Shown here one piece after another: positions 38,169-54,900 of a stretch of DNA of 64,000 nt. Location of the stretch: assembly GCF_964275005.1 (NCBI RefSeq), contig NC_092693.1, positions 21,348,335 to 21,412,334 of the forward strand. The letters run 5' to 3'. Below the pieces are notes generated by a model. It did no database searches and was not told where the DNA came from. It was given only the letters and a program-made list of their open reading frames with translations. Made by a program: the position numbers and the translations under genes. Position 1 is the first letter of the stretch. The number at the start of each line of letters is the position of its first letter. Source of the stretch: Diadema setosum. Its lineage: Eukaryota; Echinodermata; Echinoidea; Diadematoida; Diadematidae.

Positions 38169-38369
38169 TACTGTAAAAGTGGTTATTTTTGCACTATTAA
38201 TTTTTCACGCTCGGCTGGTTGAGATGAATTTCACATATCTTTAATTTCGCAGAATCAAGGCATTTACTAGTGGAGCATATGACTGCAAAAATGTTTGCAT
38301 GTTTTTATTTACGTCGCGCGTAATGCGCAAAAAAATTTACACACTGCAAAAATTTCCACTTTTATAGTA
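38169..38369. mobile_element. MITE with TACTGTA ends, copy 5
   Basis: TACTGTAAAAGTGGTTATTT at the left is mirrored by AAATTTCCACTTTTATAGTA at the right. The interior contains TTTACGTCGCGCGTAATGCG, a CG cluster that is rare in the surrounding DNA. About 201 bp, non-coding. Confidence 0.7.
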
Positions 38370-39959
38370 TTGCCTAAAACAAATGTGAGGTCTTTGGGTC
38401 AAGGTTATCAACAAGAAAAACACGTATCACAGTGCTATCACCATCAGTATCCTGTGAACAACTTTGTCACACTGCATTCTGTACTCATCATGATTCCTAG
38501 TTTACAAATCAGATTGTAACATGATTGTTTGATGAAAGTAGAGATGAAAAAGAAAGACATAACAAACTTTCTGAGCATGAAACACTCAAATTTGACAGTC
38601 ATAAAGAATCCTCTGAAAGTTTCAGTGAAAAGTTACCTCATATAGGCATAATGGCTAGTAGTCACTGGCAGAAAAAAAAAGTCTAAAGTTTACAGTAGTC
38701 ATATAAAATTACAAAATAGAAATTGAAATTAATATATAGAAATGTTTTGTCACAATTACTATACAGGATATAAAAACTGGTATTGTTTAGCATAAATGTG
38801 CGAACACTCATTTCCCTGACATACAAGTCTGTAGTTGCAACCATGGTACTTTTTCATTGTCATATGTGCGATAAACAAATGCATTTAAACTGCCAATTTT
38901 TCAGACATTGCAATTGTTTCGTATAAACCACAAACAGACTGGCCTTGATCAACAATAGTTTTGTAGATTAGTAACATGTATAAGAGTTAATCTGAGATGT
39001 CATTTCATTACCACTTGTGACTGACTACATAAAGTGTCATCCCGAATACGTAACTACAATGTACTAGTCTCCTTGAAAGAGTGGATGCAACAATTCCGTT
39101 TTTTATCAGGAATAGAAATACGATGTGTGTGAATTTTAAGACACAACACATTGCCCTATAACATTTAGTTACTCAACATCCTAAACACAATCATTATCAT
39201 TTAATGGCAAATACAGAACACAATGACTGCTAATTAGAATTATACTCATCAGAATGGGTCAGCTATTCAAAACTCTGTTGTTCCATCAGACATGCTTCAA
39301 TATGATGACAGAGTCCTAAATGAATGGTGACTAGGCTATACTCAAATTCACAAGAATCTGAGTCATGGCTGGTTCCAGCCAATACATGTACTCACAATGA
39401 CTTTGTTCTTTGCTGCTATTATGTGACCAATAACGAAGAGCATGATAACTTCAACAATGTTTTCGGCATATAATACATTATATATTTACAGAGATATATA
39501 TATAAGACAGATTTTGATAGACAGAAATAGATGTGTCCCAGGCATATCAAGTCCAGAGTATACATATACACCATATATACACAGTATTGATGCATCCATA
39601 TAAATGCTATACTTTAGGAGGCCACAGGCAATAATGTGTCATACATGATCATGCATGATGGATAATGAGTATACTTGCATGCATGATTTCTTGCTTTCAA
39701 AGTGCAAAAAAAACAAACAACAACAACCAAAAAAAAAAAAAAAAACCCATTGACAAGACCAGCCATACACACGTAATTATAAACTTTGATCATCATTCAC
39801 TGACAAAGGATGCTATCCTGCACTGTGCCTATTCCAGCATCGAAACCAAATTTGCATATATGGTATAAAAGGGCCGACAAAGACAGCTACATCATAAAGA
39901 ATGCAAAAGAAAAGAAAAGAAAAAGTACTGCTAGTCTACATTTATTAAGTCTTTGGAAT

Positions 39960-44631
<4,672 letters not shown>

Positions 44632-45389
44632 AATTTTTCCTGTCACGTCACTTTCCGTTCCGTAGAGACGTCAAGCAAAATATGTGTGTGCTATAATAGT
44701 TCACGCAAACACTGTACACATGTATGTAGTTCAGTTCAACGTAGGCGATGGAAAAGCCACACTCTCAAAAAGGTGGAGGCCTCTTACATACAGCCCCCCC
44801 CCCCCATCCCTCCCCATGGGTGGGACTTGTAATAAAATACAAATTGTTCTGCATGGGGGGGGGGGGGGGAGCTAGGAGTGGGGCCTCGAGCCCCCACTTA
44901 CTTTTTTGCACCATACAAAGTATACATAGGGTGTCACCACTTTGGCCCCCACTTTTTTTTTTTTTTTTTTTTTTTTAACCCGGAAGTGCGTAGGCCTATT
45001 AAAGTGGAACTATTTAGAAAGAAACCTTGAAGTGTGAGCTTCATGGCTTTGTTTTGCTTGTTGGCTCATGAAACCCGGAAATGCCCCTCCCCCCACTTTT
45101 GAAAACGTGGCGCCAGTGGTGTACTTAGCAAACAAAGGGCTCATTTTATTTTACCATGGACCCTATTTGATATTTGGTGATTCTTGGCGATTTTCAACAA
45201 TATTCTGTTTTTTTTTTCCCTTTTTTTTGGTTTTTTTTTCCCCATAGTCTTTCGATGCATAGGCCTGCCCAGTCACAGATGAACGCACTCCCATCAGGCA
45301 CAGCCATGCATCTCACATGTCTTGGAGATATGTAAGCGCTATAAATAGAAGCTGTAGATGTTCTCCTGCTGCTGTATAGTTTGTTATTG
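44632..45389. other. PDCD6 upstream region, repeats
   Basis: Immediately upstream of the PDCD6 ATG. A TGACGTGACA motif on the minus strand (44641-44650) is close to ATF/CRE-type sites but may lie in the 5' UTR. The rest holds C and G runs (44800-44809, 44855-44869), a long T run (44952-44976) and sequence with GGGGCCTCGAGCCCCCAC and GTGGCGCCAGTGG motifs that looks like an old DNA-transposon remnant. No gene. Confidence 0.4.
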
Positions 45390-48300
45390 TTTTTTTTTTT
45401 TCAGTGATCTTTTTATTAATTCCATTTCCTTTGAGAATATAACAATTCAAAAAAAAAATTACACACATTCTACATAACATCTGTCATAAATCATGTAAAT
45501 ATTCCTACAGTTATGAGACATAATCCATAATCCATAAAACAAGAATAATCATTCAATTCATTTTAAGGCAGAAATCAAACAGAAGAGAGGAAATAGAATG
45601 AATTATCCGATCATTCCTTTTTAACTACAAAACAAACAAGCAGAATTCATAAATGCAATTGTGAGCAATTTAGCCAAACACTAAAAAACAGGAAATGAAA
45701 TTTCTATTATAACAAAAGAACAATGACAACAACAACAACACAAACCACCCTCATTCCTACCTTTCCACCATACCCAACCCTCAACTACTCATAACTTTAA
45801 ACTTTAACCCCCCCCCCCCAAAAAAAAACAACAACAACAAAAAAACGTCCTTCTCATCCCTAAACCACCTCCCCACGCTCTACACCACATCCACCTCCTT
45901 ACCCGAGACAGACACACTCCCTCTCATCCACCTCTCATCTCATCCACCTTTCATCCCCCATCCATTTACACACCCACCCTGCACACACATCCACTTAACA
46001 CACACACACACACACACACACACATCCACTTAAACACACATCCACACCCCCTGCACACACATTCACTCAAGACAACACACAGTTATTTCTGCTCGCATTC
46101 AGAACATAAATAATTATGCTAATTATGCTTAGGATATATTCTGCATACACACAATACATGCATGCACATACACATATCATACACACAATATACATATCCA
46201 CATACCTGCATATATATTTTATATACACAATACTTATCTCTGAACTCAAAAACATCTAAAGAAAAGAAGTCAGTAATCAAACACACACAAAAGGGGAGAA
46301 GTACGGGTGCATAAATAAACTAATCCTTTACAAATTATTTAAACATTCCCATTTCAGCAAATGCAAACCCGGTTTATTTCTTCTAATGGCAATATCATTC
46401 TCTTCCTTTCGACATGTCATTAATGCCTTTTTTAATTCTACCAATGTCGGTGTTATTAACTGTGACCTCGCTTTATATAACATATGTTTAACTATAAGAA
46501 TAAGAGTGTTGTACAGTTTGATTCTGTGAGAAGTTCCTTCTAAACCAATATATATATCCCGCCAAGCTAAATTACGTAACTCTTCTAACTGAAAGTACTC
46601 AATGAAATCATGCCATAAAGATTTAACTTTTTCACAGTTCCAAAATAAATGCGAGTAAGTTTCAGAGCTTTTTCCACAAAAGGAACATAAATTATCAGCC
46701 ACAAAACCAAATTTTAGGAGCTGTTCCTTAGTATAAATCGCCCCGTGTAATAACTTATATTGAAATTCTCTTAAATCTCCAATTAGAGTTGAACTTCTGG
46801 GCCTTATAAAAATATCTCTCAAACTTTTATCAGCGAAAACAAATTTTTGGTGTCCATCTCTAATTTCTAAACAGTAAGACTGCTTTAAAAGAGACACGAA
46901 ATGTGAATAAATCTTCCTGGATTGTATCTTTTTTAAATCTGTAATTTGGCCAAAAAACTTTAAAGGTATATTAAAATCACTGACATCTACTTCATACCAA
47001 TTGCATAAAATTCCATCATATTTCCCACTTTTCAAAATGGACTCACAAAGACTCCATACATAAGCAATATTTTCACTTTGTAAACCTAAACTTTGAAAAT
47101 AACTAATTGGTCTTTCGATTGTTTATCAAATAATTGTTCTAAGTGATAAACCTTCCGCTCGTATAAATCTGCATTAAATATCATTTTCCCTCTCAATAAA
47201 AAATCTTTGTTATTAAATATAATTGGATTAATTTTCCCTTCTTCAAAACTTCTGCAGTTATATAAATCTTCCCAGGCAGCTAACATTTCTAAATAAAACG
47301 ATGGTGCCTTACTGCCTTAAGTGAAAGTTTTTTAGTCTCATAATTGCAAAGAAATAAAATTCTACCTCCTACAGCTTTAAAACTGTGATCAAAGTATACT
47401 TTCCAACTCATATTTCGTTCTCCATACAAAAGTCTTTTTACCCACATCACCCTCTGAGTTTTCACAAACAATTCAAAATTCATCATTCTCAATCCACCAT
47501 CCTTATAATCCTGATACATAATGGCTCGTTTGACGCGATCCTTGCCCTTCCACACAAAATCAAAGCAACTTTTTTTGAATTTCATCAAATAACCATTTTG
47601 GAACAACAGAGGATGACGCCACATAAATCAATTTAGATAAAGCATAAGTTTTAAGTAAGTGAATTTTCCCCATGATGGTGAGATCTCTTTGCTTCCACCA
47701 ATCTAAAAGTCTTTTAATTTTACTTAATATTTCTTTATAATTAACTTCCTCCATTCTCTTCCTTTCTAAAGCAAATGTAATCCCTAAAATCTTAATTTCT
47801 GTAACTATACTTCCAAACTGAAATTGTGCTACATTCTCTTCATCCTTACCAATAATCAAAACCTTCGTTTTATCCATATTAACCCTTAAACCACTGACTT
47901 CCGAAAAAATCTGAAATAAGTTTTGTAGTAACCTAACTGACTCTTTATCTCTTATAAAAATTGTCATATCATCAGCATACAGTATCTGCTTTACTTCAAA
48001 ATCACCAAGATCAATCCCTCTCAAAGTAGTCTCATTTCTCAAAGCATGTGCCAAAATTTCAATGACTACTAAAAATAAATAAGGTGATAATGGGTCACCC
48101 TGACGCACACCCCGTTCTATTCTAAAATAACCGGTTGAAAACCCCTCATTCATTACACAGCTGCTAATATCAGTATAACATGTCTTTATCCAAGAACAAA
48201 AAGAAGGGCCAAATCCAAAACTTTTCAAAACGGTCAATAAAAACGAATGAGATGCCGAGTCAAAGGCCTTCTCAAAATCAACAGCTATTAAATAACAACC

Positions 48301-49586
48301 TATATTATATGACAGACAGTGAAAAATCATATCATCTATTAATCGAATTGCTTCCCCAATATTTCTGTTTTCCCTGTATCCCACTTGATCCGTGTGTATT
48401 ATCTCACTCAAAACTTGTTTCATTCTCTTCGCCAAAACCTTTGAAAGAATTTTATAATCCACATTCAAAAGTGTAATCGGTCTATAATTCTTAATATAAA
48501 GAGGATCTTTACCATCTTTTTCTATTAATGTAATGGTCCCTTGCTTCTGTGATACTGATAAATTACCCCTATCATACGCTTCATTCAATGCTTCAACTAA
48601 ATGCCTGCCTAAATATGGCCAAAAAATGATATAAAATTCCACCGAAAGCCCCTCATTACCTGGAGCTTTATTATTTTTCATCTCTTTTAAAACTTCATAA
48701 CATTCATCTATAGTAATCTTTCCTTCACAAAATTGTTGACTTTCCTCACTTAACTTTGGAATACTTTTGAAAAAAAAAAACTTTCATTTGAAACATCTTT
48801 TACTGCACCCCTCTTCTTTGAATAATAAAATGTTTCATAAAAATTTCGAATTAACTTCAAAATTTCATTTCTATCTTTTATAACAGAATTATCTTCACTA
48901 TATAATTCATATATTATAGTTTTCTTTTCATTTGATTTTAATAATTGTTCAAAATATTCTTTATTCTTTTCCCCGTTCTCATACCAAGCTGCTCGTGATC
49001 TAACTTTGAGTCCTTCCAATGATCTGTCATATAATTCACTCAACATGTTTTTCTTTTCAACATATTGTTTATTTGTTTCTAAAGAAGTAGCAGCAGTTAA
49101 TAAATTTTGCTCTAAAATTTTTAATTCCTTTTCTAACTTTTCAATATTAATTCGCCTTTCCTTTGCTTTTCCTTTCGAATATTTTCTTGCATATTCACTC
49201 ATCTTCATTTTAAAAAAATCCCCCAAAACTAATTTATCATTAAATGCATCTTCCCACGTTTTCATAATACTTTCTATTTCCGTTATCATTCCTTCTACAA
49301 ATTCTTTATCATTACACAAACTGTTATTAAATTTCCAATACGATTTGCCCACACAGTTATAGCTTTCCGGAACAAGTTGTAATTCTAATCTAATACCGGA
49401 ATGATCAGGAGTAACAAATGTCATAATTTCACAATTTCTTACTAATCGCACCATGTGGTCTGATATGAACCAATAGTCTAAACGAGTTTGTACTAAAGGG
49501 TTTAACTGTTTGAAAGTAAATTGCTTACTGTCCGGGTTTCTTTTCCTCCAAATATCTAATAAACTATATTTCTTAAGAAAAAAAAT
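45390..49586 (-). mobile_element. L1/Tx1-like LINE, 5'-truncated
   Basis: A non-LTR retrotransposon on the minus strand. The 3' end has poly(A) (T12 at 45390-45401 on the plus strand) with AATAAA 11-16 bp inside it. Above that lies a ~0.9-kb 3' region rich in CA/CT simple sequence (45780-46060). ORF2 follows from 46328 to about 49586, starting inside the endonuclease domain. The endonuclease N-terminus and ORF1 are missing, and the 5' edge abuts a (TTG)n run, as expected for 5' truncation. It sits between the divergent PDCD6 and LONP2 genes. No clear target-site duplication was identified. Confidence 0.85.
46328..49586 (-). pseudogene. LINE ORF2 remnant: endonuclease C-terminus, reverse transcriptase, zf-RVT
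   Basis: Segments in transcript order: endonuclease tail and linker (about 49586-48750, with DYWFISDH and TPDHSG), reverse transcriptase (48681-47560), then 47624-47289, 47286-47086 and 47035-46328. The RT core shows NYRPITLLNVDYK, AVDFEKAFDS, GVRQGDPLSP and the catalytic YADD box. The last segment carries a C-x2-C-x8-H-x4-C zinc knuckle (CSFCGKSSETYSHLFWNC). Frame changes occur near 48.77 kb (at an A run), ~47.57 kb (at a T run), ~47.29 kb and ~47.06 kb, so the copy is dead. Long intact stretches suggest it is not ancient. The RT style is that of the L1/Tx1 group; clade is inference. Confidence 0.85.
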
Positions 49587-49587
49587 A

Positions 49588-49633
<46 letters not shown>

Positions 49634-49641
49634 GCTGTTGT
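49588..49641. repeat. (TTG)n microsatellite at the LINE 5' boundary
   Basis: About 18 TTG units ending in GCTGTTG, lying exactly where LINE ORF2 similarity stops. Confidence 0.9.
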
Positions 49642-51194
49642 TTTAATCAAAGCCTGTCACAATTTCACACCGGTAAATTATACCATGGAGCAACTGGTTT
49701 TTGCCTTCTGGCGTAGATCATAGGCTTAATGATAGAGTAGAAGAAGTGGTAAGCACAAAGGAGCAGACAAACAATACACTGCAATCGGTTTGTCTGTTCC
49801 ATTAAATCATAGTCCATCAAATTTGATTTACTCACGAAGACATCACAAAGTTTTTCATAGTTTACATTTACCCTTATCAGGCCTCAAAATACACATTACG
49901 TACATACGTATACAATAGTCTTAGTTTACAAAAAAAAAATACAATAGGCTTACTTTAATTCAAGCATCAAAGAACCATATTCATAAAACAAGAGGTTACA
50001 CTGAAGGTCACGTATTTGACTATATAAGTCTATATATCTATCTTGATATACTAGTTTCACTTTTTGTTTGTGCCTGCCATATGTGTGAGTGTCAAGCCAA
50101 ATTTCTTTCCCTTAAACAAAACCAGCTTTTCACATTACGTATTCTTTGTTTGGTCGTTTTCAGCTTTGTGTTTGATCAAAAACAAAATATGAATGATGAG
50201 ATACAACAATCATATTTTTCTTGTTATTCATGCGTTATAGGGCCTACCTTGATTGGTGGCACTTCTAACAATTTCAATGTCCTAAAAAACACGTATAAAG
50301 CTGAATAAAGATAAAAACAAAAGATCTATTCCTACCATCATTTGGTGCTCTTTTCAATGAATTTATTGTTTGTACACTAGTTAGTCACCCCTATAATTTG
50401 GCACATTTTACCAATATGAGCAGGTTAGTGATGCTGTGCATGCATTCATTAGTGTAATCAAGGAGCGCATAAAACAGTACCCAATATTTTTATCATTTCC
50501 TCCACACCAAGAATAAATAAATAGATGAATGAATACATAAATAAAATGTAGATAGATAGATAAATAAATAAATGTATAAAAACATAAAGACATGCATACA
50601 TAGATAAATAAATAAAGAAATAATGACACGTACAAGTAGAAATATATCGTGAAAGAAGAACAATATGACTTTTAAGTGATAACAAGTAACCTGATAATCT
50701 TTCAATTAGCTCTTTTAACCTGTCCATGCCATGGGTTGATCTGTGTGAAAGCGTCGGTGAAATCAGTGTTGCGACAATATGGTGCGTTTGTTTGTTTGTT
50801 TGTTTGTTTTTATTCAATGTTTTAACTTTCAGGGAAAGTAATTTATTTTGCTGGATTTTTATTGAATCTTTTAATTGTGATGTGAAATTGCGTTGCATAT
50901 AGTTTGATCACGCGAGTCCATATAGGTCCTACTCGACGGCACACCCGAAAGTCGCGAAAATAGTCGCTCGAAAATAGACATTTTAGTTTGAATTTGATAC
51001 TCCATCAAAAGTTCACAGGCGCCACATAGTAATCATTTTAGACATGATATTATTGAGACAATAAAGTTTTCTTAAACGAGTACAATAAATGCCTAATCGG
51101 GGCTGGGGTGCCCCAACTTTTTATTCATTTTTATTTATTTTGTTTTTGCTTATGGCAGACGATTTTTGGATGGCCCTAGTGGCAGCAAGAAATG

Positions 51195-51228
<34 letters not shown>

Positions 51229-51960
51229 ATTGTTTAACTCGTCGGCCGATCTTGGGAGAGAAGTGGGCAGCCAAAAGCGTGAAGACCTTTTCTTTTCCCT
51301 CAGTCATTTCTTCTTTTTTTCCCCTTTGCTTGTTAGCCGATTTTCATAGACAAATGGAATAAAAAAGTGGATTTTTTTTTATTTTGCTTTGCTTTGTTTT
51401 GTTTGTTTGTTTTTAGTTTTGTTTTTGCTTGTCAGCCAATTTCGGAAGGAAAGTGAAACGAATCAAGGTCCCTGTTTCCATAAATTCGATACCACCACCG
51501 TCTCTGATGCATGCTGATACAATATATTTATGTTGGGATTATATGGGATTCTTTTTTTCCTGGAGGGTGGGAGATTACTAGGGAGCTTTCGAGTTTTATT
51601 GCTATGGTTTCAGGGAAGGGACGTAAATGAGGCTTTTATTTGTTATTGGAGACTATGTGGATATTTTCCTTTCTTTAACAATTTGAAAAACACAGTGTCT
51701 CAAACAAACTTCCAGTGGTGGACCATTGATTCCCAGCAATCATCTGCTCAGAAAATTTTGTTGTTGTTACTTGGCTTTTTACAGCCACCATAGAAATCGT
51801 TATCTGCAGAATCTTCACAATCGCCAAGTCGACTAGATTCATGCCGTGAATCGTGTTACACAAGCGGGCGGTTTTGCTGTGAAGATAGGCAATGTAATAA
51901 TTCATAGCGCAGAATACAATGCAGTATTGCATCACAACGTCAAGGTCTGCCATTACAATC
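49642..51960. other. LONP2 upstream intergenic region
   Basis: No gene is recognised. Contents are simple sequence: diverged ATAAATAAATAG-type repeats (50513-50620), (GTTT)n at 50786-50810, (TTG)n at 51195-51232 and T/TTTTG runs at 51368-51430. The LONP2 promoter must lie near the right edge; I see no TATA box. The long minus-strand open frame overlapping LONP2 exon 1 (51675-52265) has no recognisable domain. Confidence 0.45.
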
Positions 51961-54900
51961 ATGTCGGACAGAAAGGGACTGAGTATTCCACGGCGATTGC
52001 CACTTTTACTAGTGGCGGACGCTGTGCTTTTACCTGGAGCATCGATGAGAATACCTGTAAATAACCCTCGGAAGTAAGTATGAAGGATTTTTCCTAGCTG
52101 AGAAAGACAAGAAAGGCAACTATTCAGCTGCTCATTATGTGAACAGCGGTGAATGAGCCGCCCTGCCCTGGCGCTGTAGGGAGCGCTCGCTCGCAGTTTC
52201 GCACCTCTGGTCGGGCCACTTTCAGGTTCAGCTACCGGTACGCAAGTCTGCGGACGGACTGACATGATATCTCCCTGCCCTGTTGTAACTTTTTACTACT
52301 GCTGCGGCTAATTAGTAATGTGCGAGCACTTACTGTATTCAGCTCTTAATGATTCTTAAAAAAAAAAAAAAAAAAAATTAGTAAAACCGGGCGCTAGTGT
52401 CCAGTGCAGTGTGGCTCTGCATGCTTTGCTTATTTGGCTTCTTTGGGCTCTCTAACAATAACAATAACATGTTAATAGTCTAGGACTAGACTATTGACCT
52501 TGTATCCTCCGCAGAACCGTGACAGAAAGTAGGGTAAATACTTACTACACGCAGCCGCTGTCGCGAAAGACAGCGGCTGCACCTCTATTCCTTTGCAGAC
52601 GTCGTCATTTTTCAGTGTGGTTGTGCGACTCCTTCATGAATATCTTTATTAATCGTGGAAAATTAAAATACGAGGAATTATCGTAATCTATGATAATCAT
52701 TCAATAATCGGTAGGCCCTATGTGATTTTTTGTTTAATTACGTCAAAAACTCACCGAAATCTGTGGCTGAAATCAGGTCTGTAAACGTCCTTATTGCTTC
52801 ACTCCTCATCTGCGTGTTATTTGAATGGCATTCACTCTCGTATACTACAACGTACAACGTAGGTAGTCGGAGAGCTAGAGAGGGCGCCTCTCTGACTACC
52901 TACGTAGAAAAATGACAACGTCTGCGAAAGAATAGAGGTGCAGCCGCTGTCTTTCGCGACAGCGGCTGCGTGTAGCTAGGTAAATACTAAATAGTAACTG
53001 GACCAGCAGCCCCAAACGCGTTTGGGGCTGCTGGTCGCAGTTAGGTAAATAGTGGGCATCATTCCTAAAATAATGTGTCGCCTTGTCAGTGACAATTAGA
53101 ATCTAGGGCCTAAATTTATGTGTATTAAGGGGGGGGGGGGGCGGACATTTGACTACATCAAGGTTTTGCACCCTCCTCTGTGTGTTGAATGAATGAATGA
53201 AGGATGGCATTGTTAATGTAAGTGCTGGTGGTTTTGAGACTTTTTTTTTTTATTAAAAAGAAATTGGATGACAAATATCACCATTTGAACCATTTCATTT
53301 TTCTTGGTAGCACACACTTCACAAACTAAGCATGTTATTAAAGTAAGCAAATTCTGCTCTGGTCTGACTTTTCTTTGGCTGTTTAAACCTATGTGTTAAT
53401 GCTGTGATTTGTTTTGTTTATTTTGTTTTGTTTTGTTTTGTTTTTGTTTTTTTGCTGGTTGTGCAAATGCTTTGTTGGCAAATTTTTGAAGGCTTTGCCA
53501 GTATGGATGCTGCAAAATGGGGTGATGGGCAGAATACTGGCAGATTCTCCAATTACTTTCCTTCCAGAAATTAAAGCCAAAATGTAGTTCTGCAGAATTG
53601 TCAATTATTGCTCTAAAATATATGCTCAAGAAATGTGTGCAATAATGTAATGACATGATTTAAGTTGGGTAACAACAAAAATAAGAACTACTACTAGCTG
53701 AAAAGGTTTGTAGGAAGTCCACAATCTCGGAGCTAATACCACAATATATCGATTATCAGTAATCAAGAAATTGGGCCACAGCGATATCCACTTATCTTCT
53801 CTACTAGAGTGAATCACATTCAGCTTTTTAGAAAAAAAAAAAATGATTGTAAGGGCACAACCAATCATCATGCCACATTCTATCCTCCAACAATGCTGAA
53901 CGCGGGGTTAACAGGGAGGGCTCTCCTTGAATGAAACTTACACTTTTGATCTCAAAACACTCATCATCCTGGCAAATCGCGTCAGCCAGGTAAGTTTCTT
54001 GGTAGACCCTTTCGGTGTATCGGAAGCAAAGTTCAAATGATCAAAGATAAAGTTTTAGCCCCTCCAAGAACTTTGCTTTGGCTTTATTGTCAAGTGTCTG
54101 TCAATGTTCTTGGAGAAACTATTTTAGAATGAGTGGAAGGAAACCAACGTATGCAGTCATTAGGATGATTTGTAGATATTACATTGAATATTGATGATAT
54201 CGCTGAGTTTTTATTTACCTCAGGCAAATGGTTTTGTTACATTCTGAATTTTGGTCATCATGGAAAAAAGAGGCTGTTTGCAGTGACTGTTTTGAGTGAA
54301 AAGCAGTCAGCAAAGGCATTAATTGAAAAGCACTTATAATTGAGAGCCTTTTTCTTCAAGTAAACTTGTATTGATATTTTAACCCATTGAAGACTAGTGC
54401 AAGTATACTTGGGCAGGTACATGGGGAATGCATGTTATAGCAAAATCAGTTTGTCCTCAGTGGATGTAAAGTAACAAAGATTAAATCTCTATCTCAATGC
54501 ATTATCAGCATGAACATGGTGAAGAGTCGCATCCTCCGCCACAACACACTGACCAGCACCATCATTGGAGTTATCCCAAAGGATCCAGAAAAAGAGGTGA
54601 TGAAAATCAAGTTGTTCCTTCTTTTCCAAGATCTACTTCTTGAATTTGTTAAGGTGTTCACAATACATCTATTATCTATGGCTGCTAGTAGAAAAATATA
54701 TTTTCCACTTGCCCTGTAGGCATTTGAACAAGGGCCCATTACTGTATATTGTACCACCAGGAAAAGGGTATAACAAAAGTTGTTCTTCACACTTTACTGA
54801 TACCATATTTCTCATTGATTTTGATTTGCTAACTAGAATGTATTGTATGTAATTTCTCACATAAACTGCCTCCTATTTTAATTTCTTCCTTGAAAGTAAG

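Larger units (their letters stand above)
33445..39959. other. CHMP4-PDCD6 convergent intergenic region
   Basis: No protein-coding gene is recognised. The stretch holds a CA microsatellite, a 20-bp-arm hairpin, a palindromic MITE with telomere-like repeats, two TACTGTA MITEs, a Tigger-like MITE, and short A, C and GAT runs (35378-35397, 36980-36999, 36805-36828). The right part may be PDCD6 3' UTR, since the gene ends at 39960 on the minus strand. Confidence 0.5.

Noticed and set aside
39941-39946. AATAAA 14 nt after the PDCD6 stop as the definite poly(A) signal
   Set aside because: A signal so near the stop would leave almost no 3' UTR; it is recorded only as a possibility in the PDCD6 entry.
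50458-50898. 146-codon minus-strand open frame rich in Tyr, Leu, Ile
   Set aside because: Most of it is translation of diverged ATAAATAG simple repeat.
51675-52265. 196-codon minus-strand open frame
   Set aside because: It runs antisense across LONP2 exon 1, which is clearly real on the plus strand. No domain is seen, and the opening is partly due to complementing conserved LONP2 codons.
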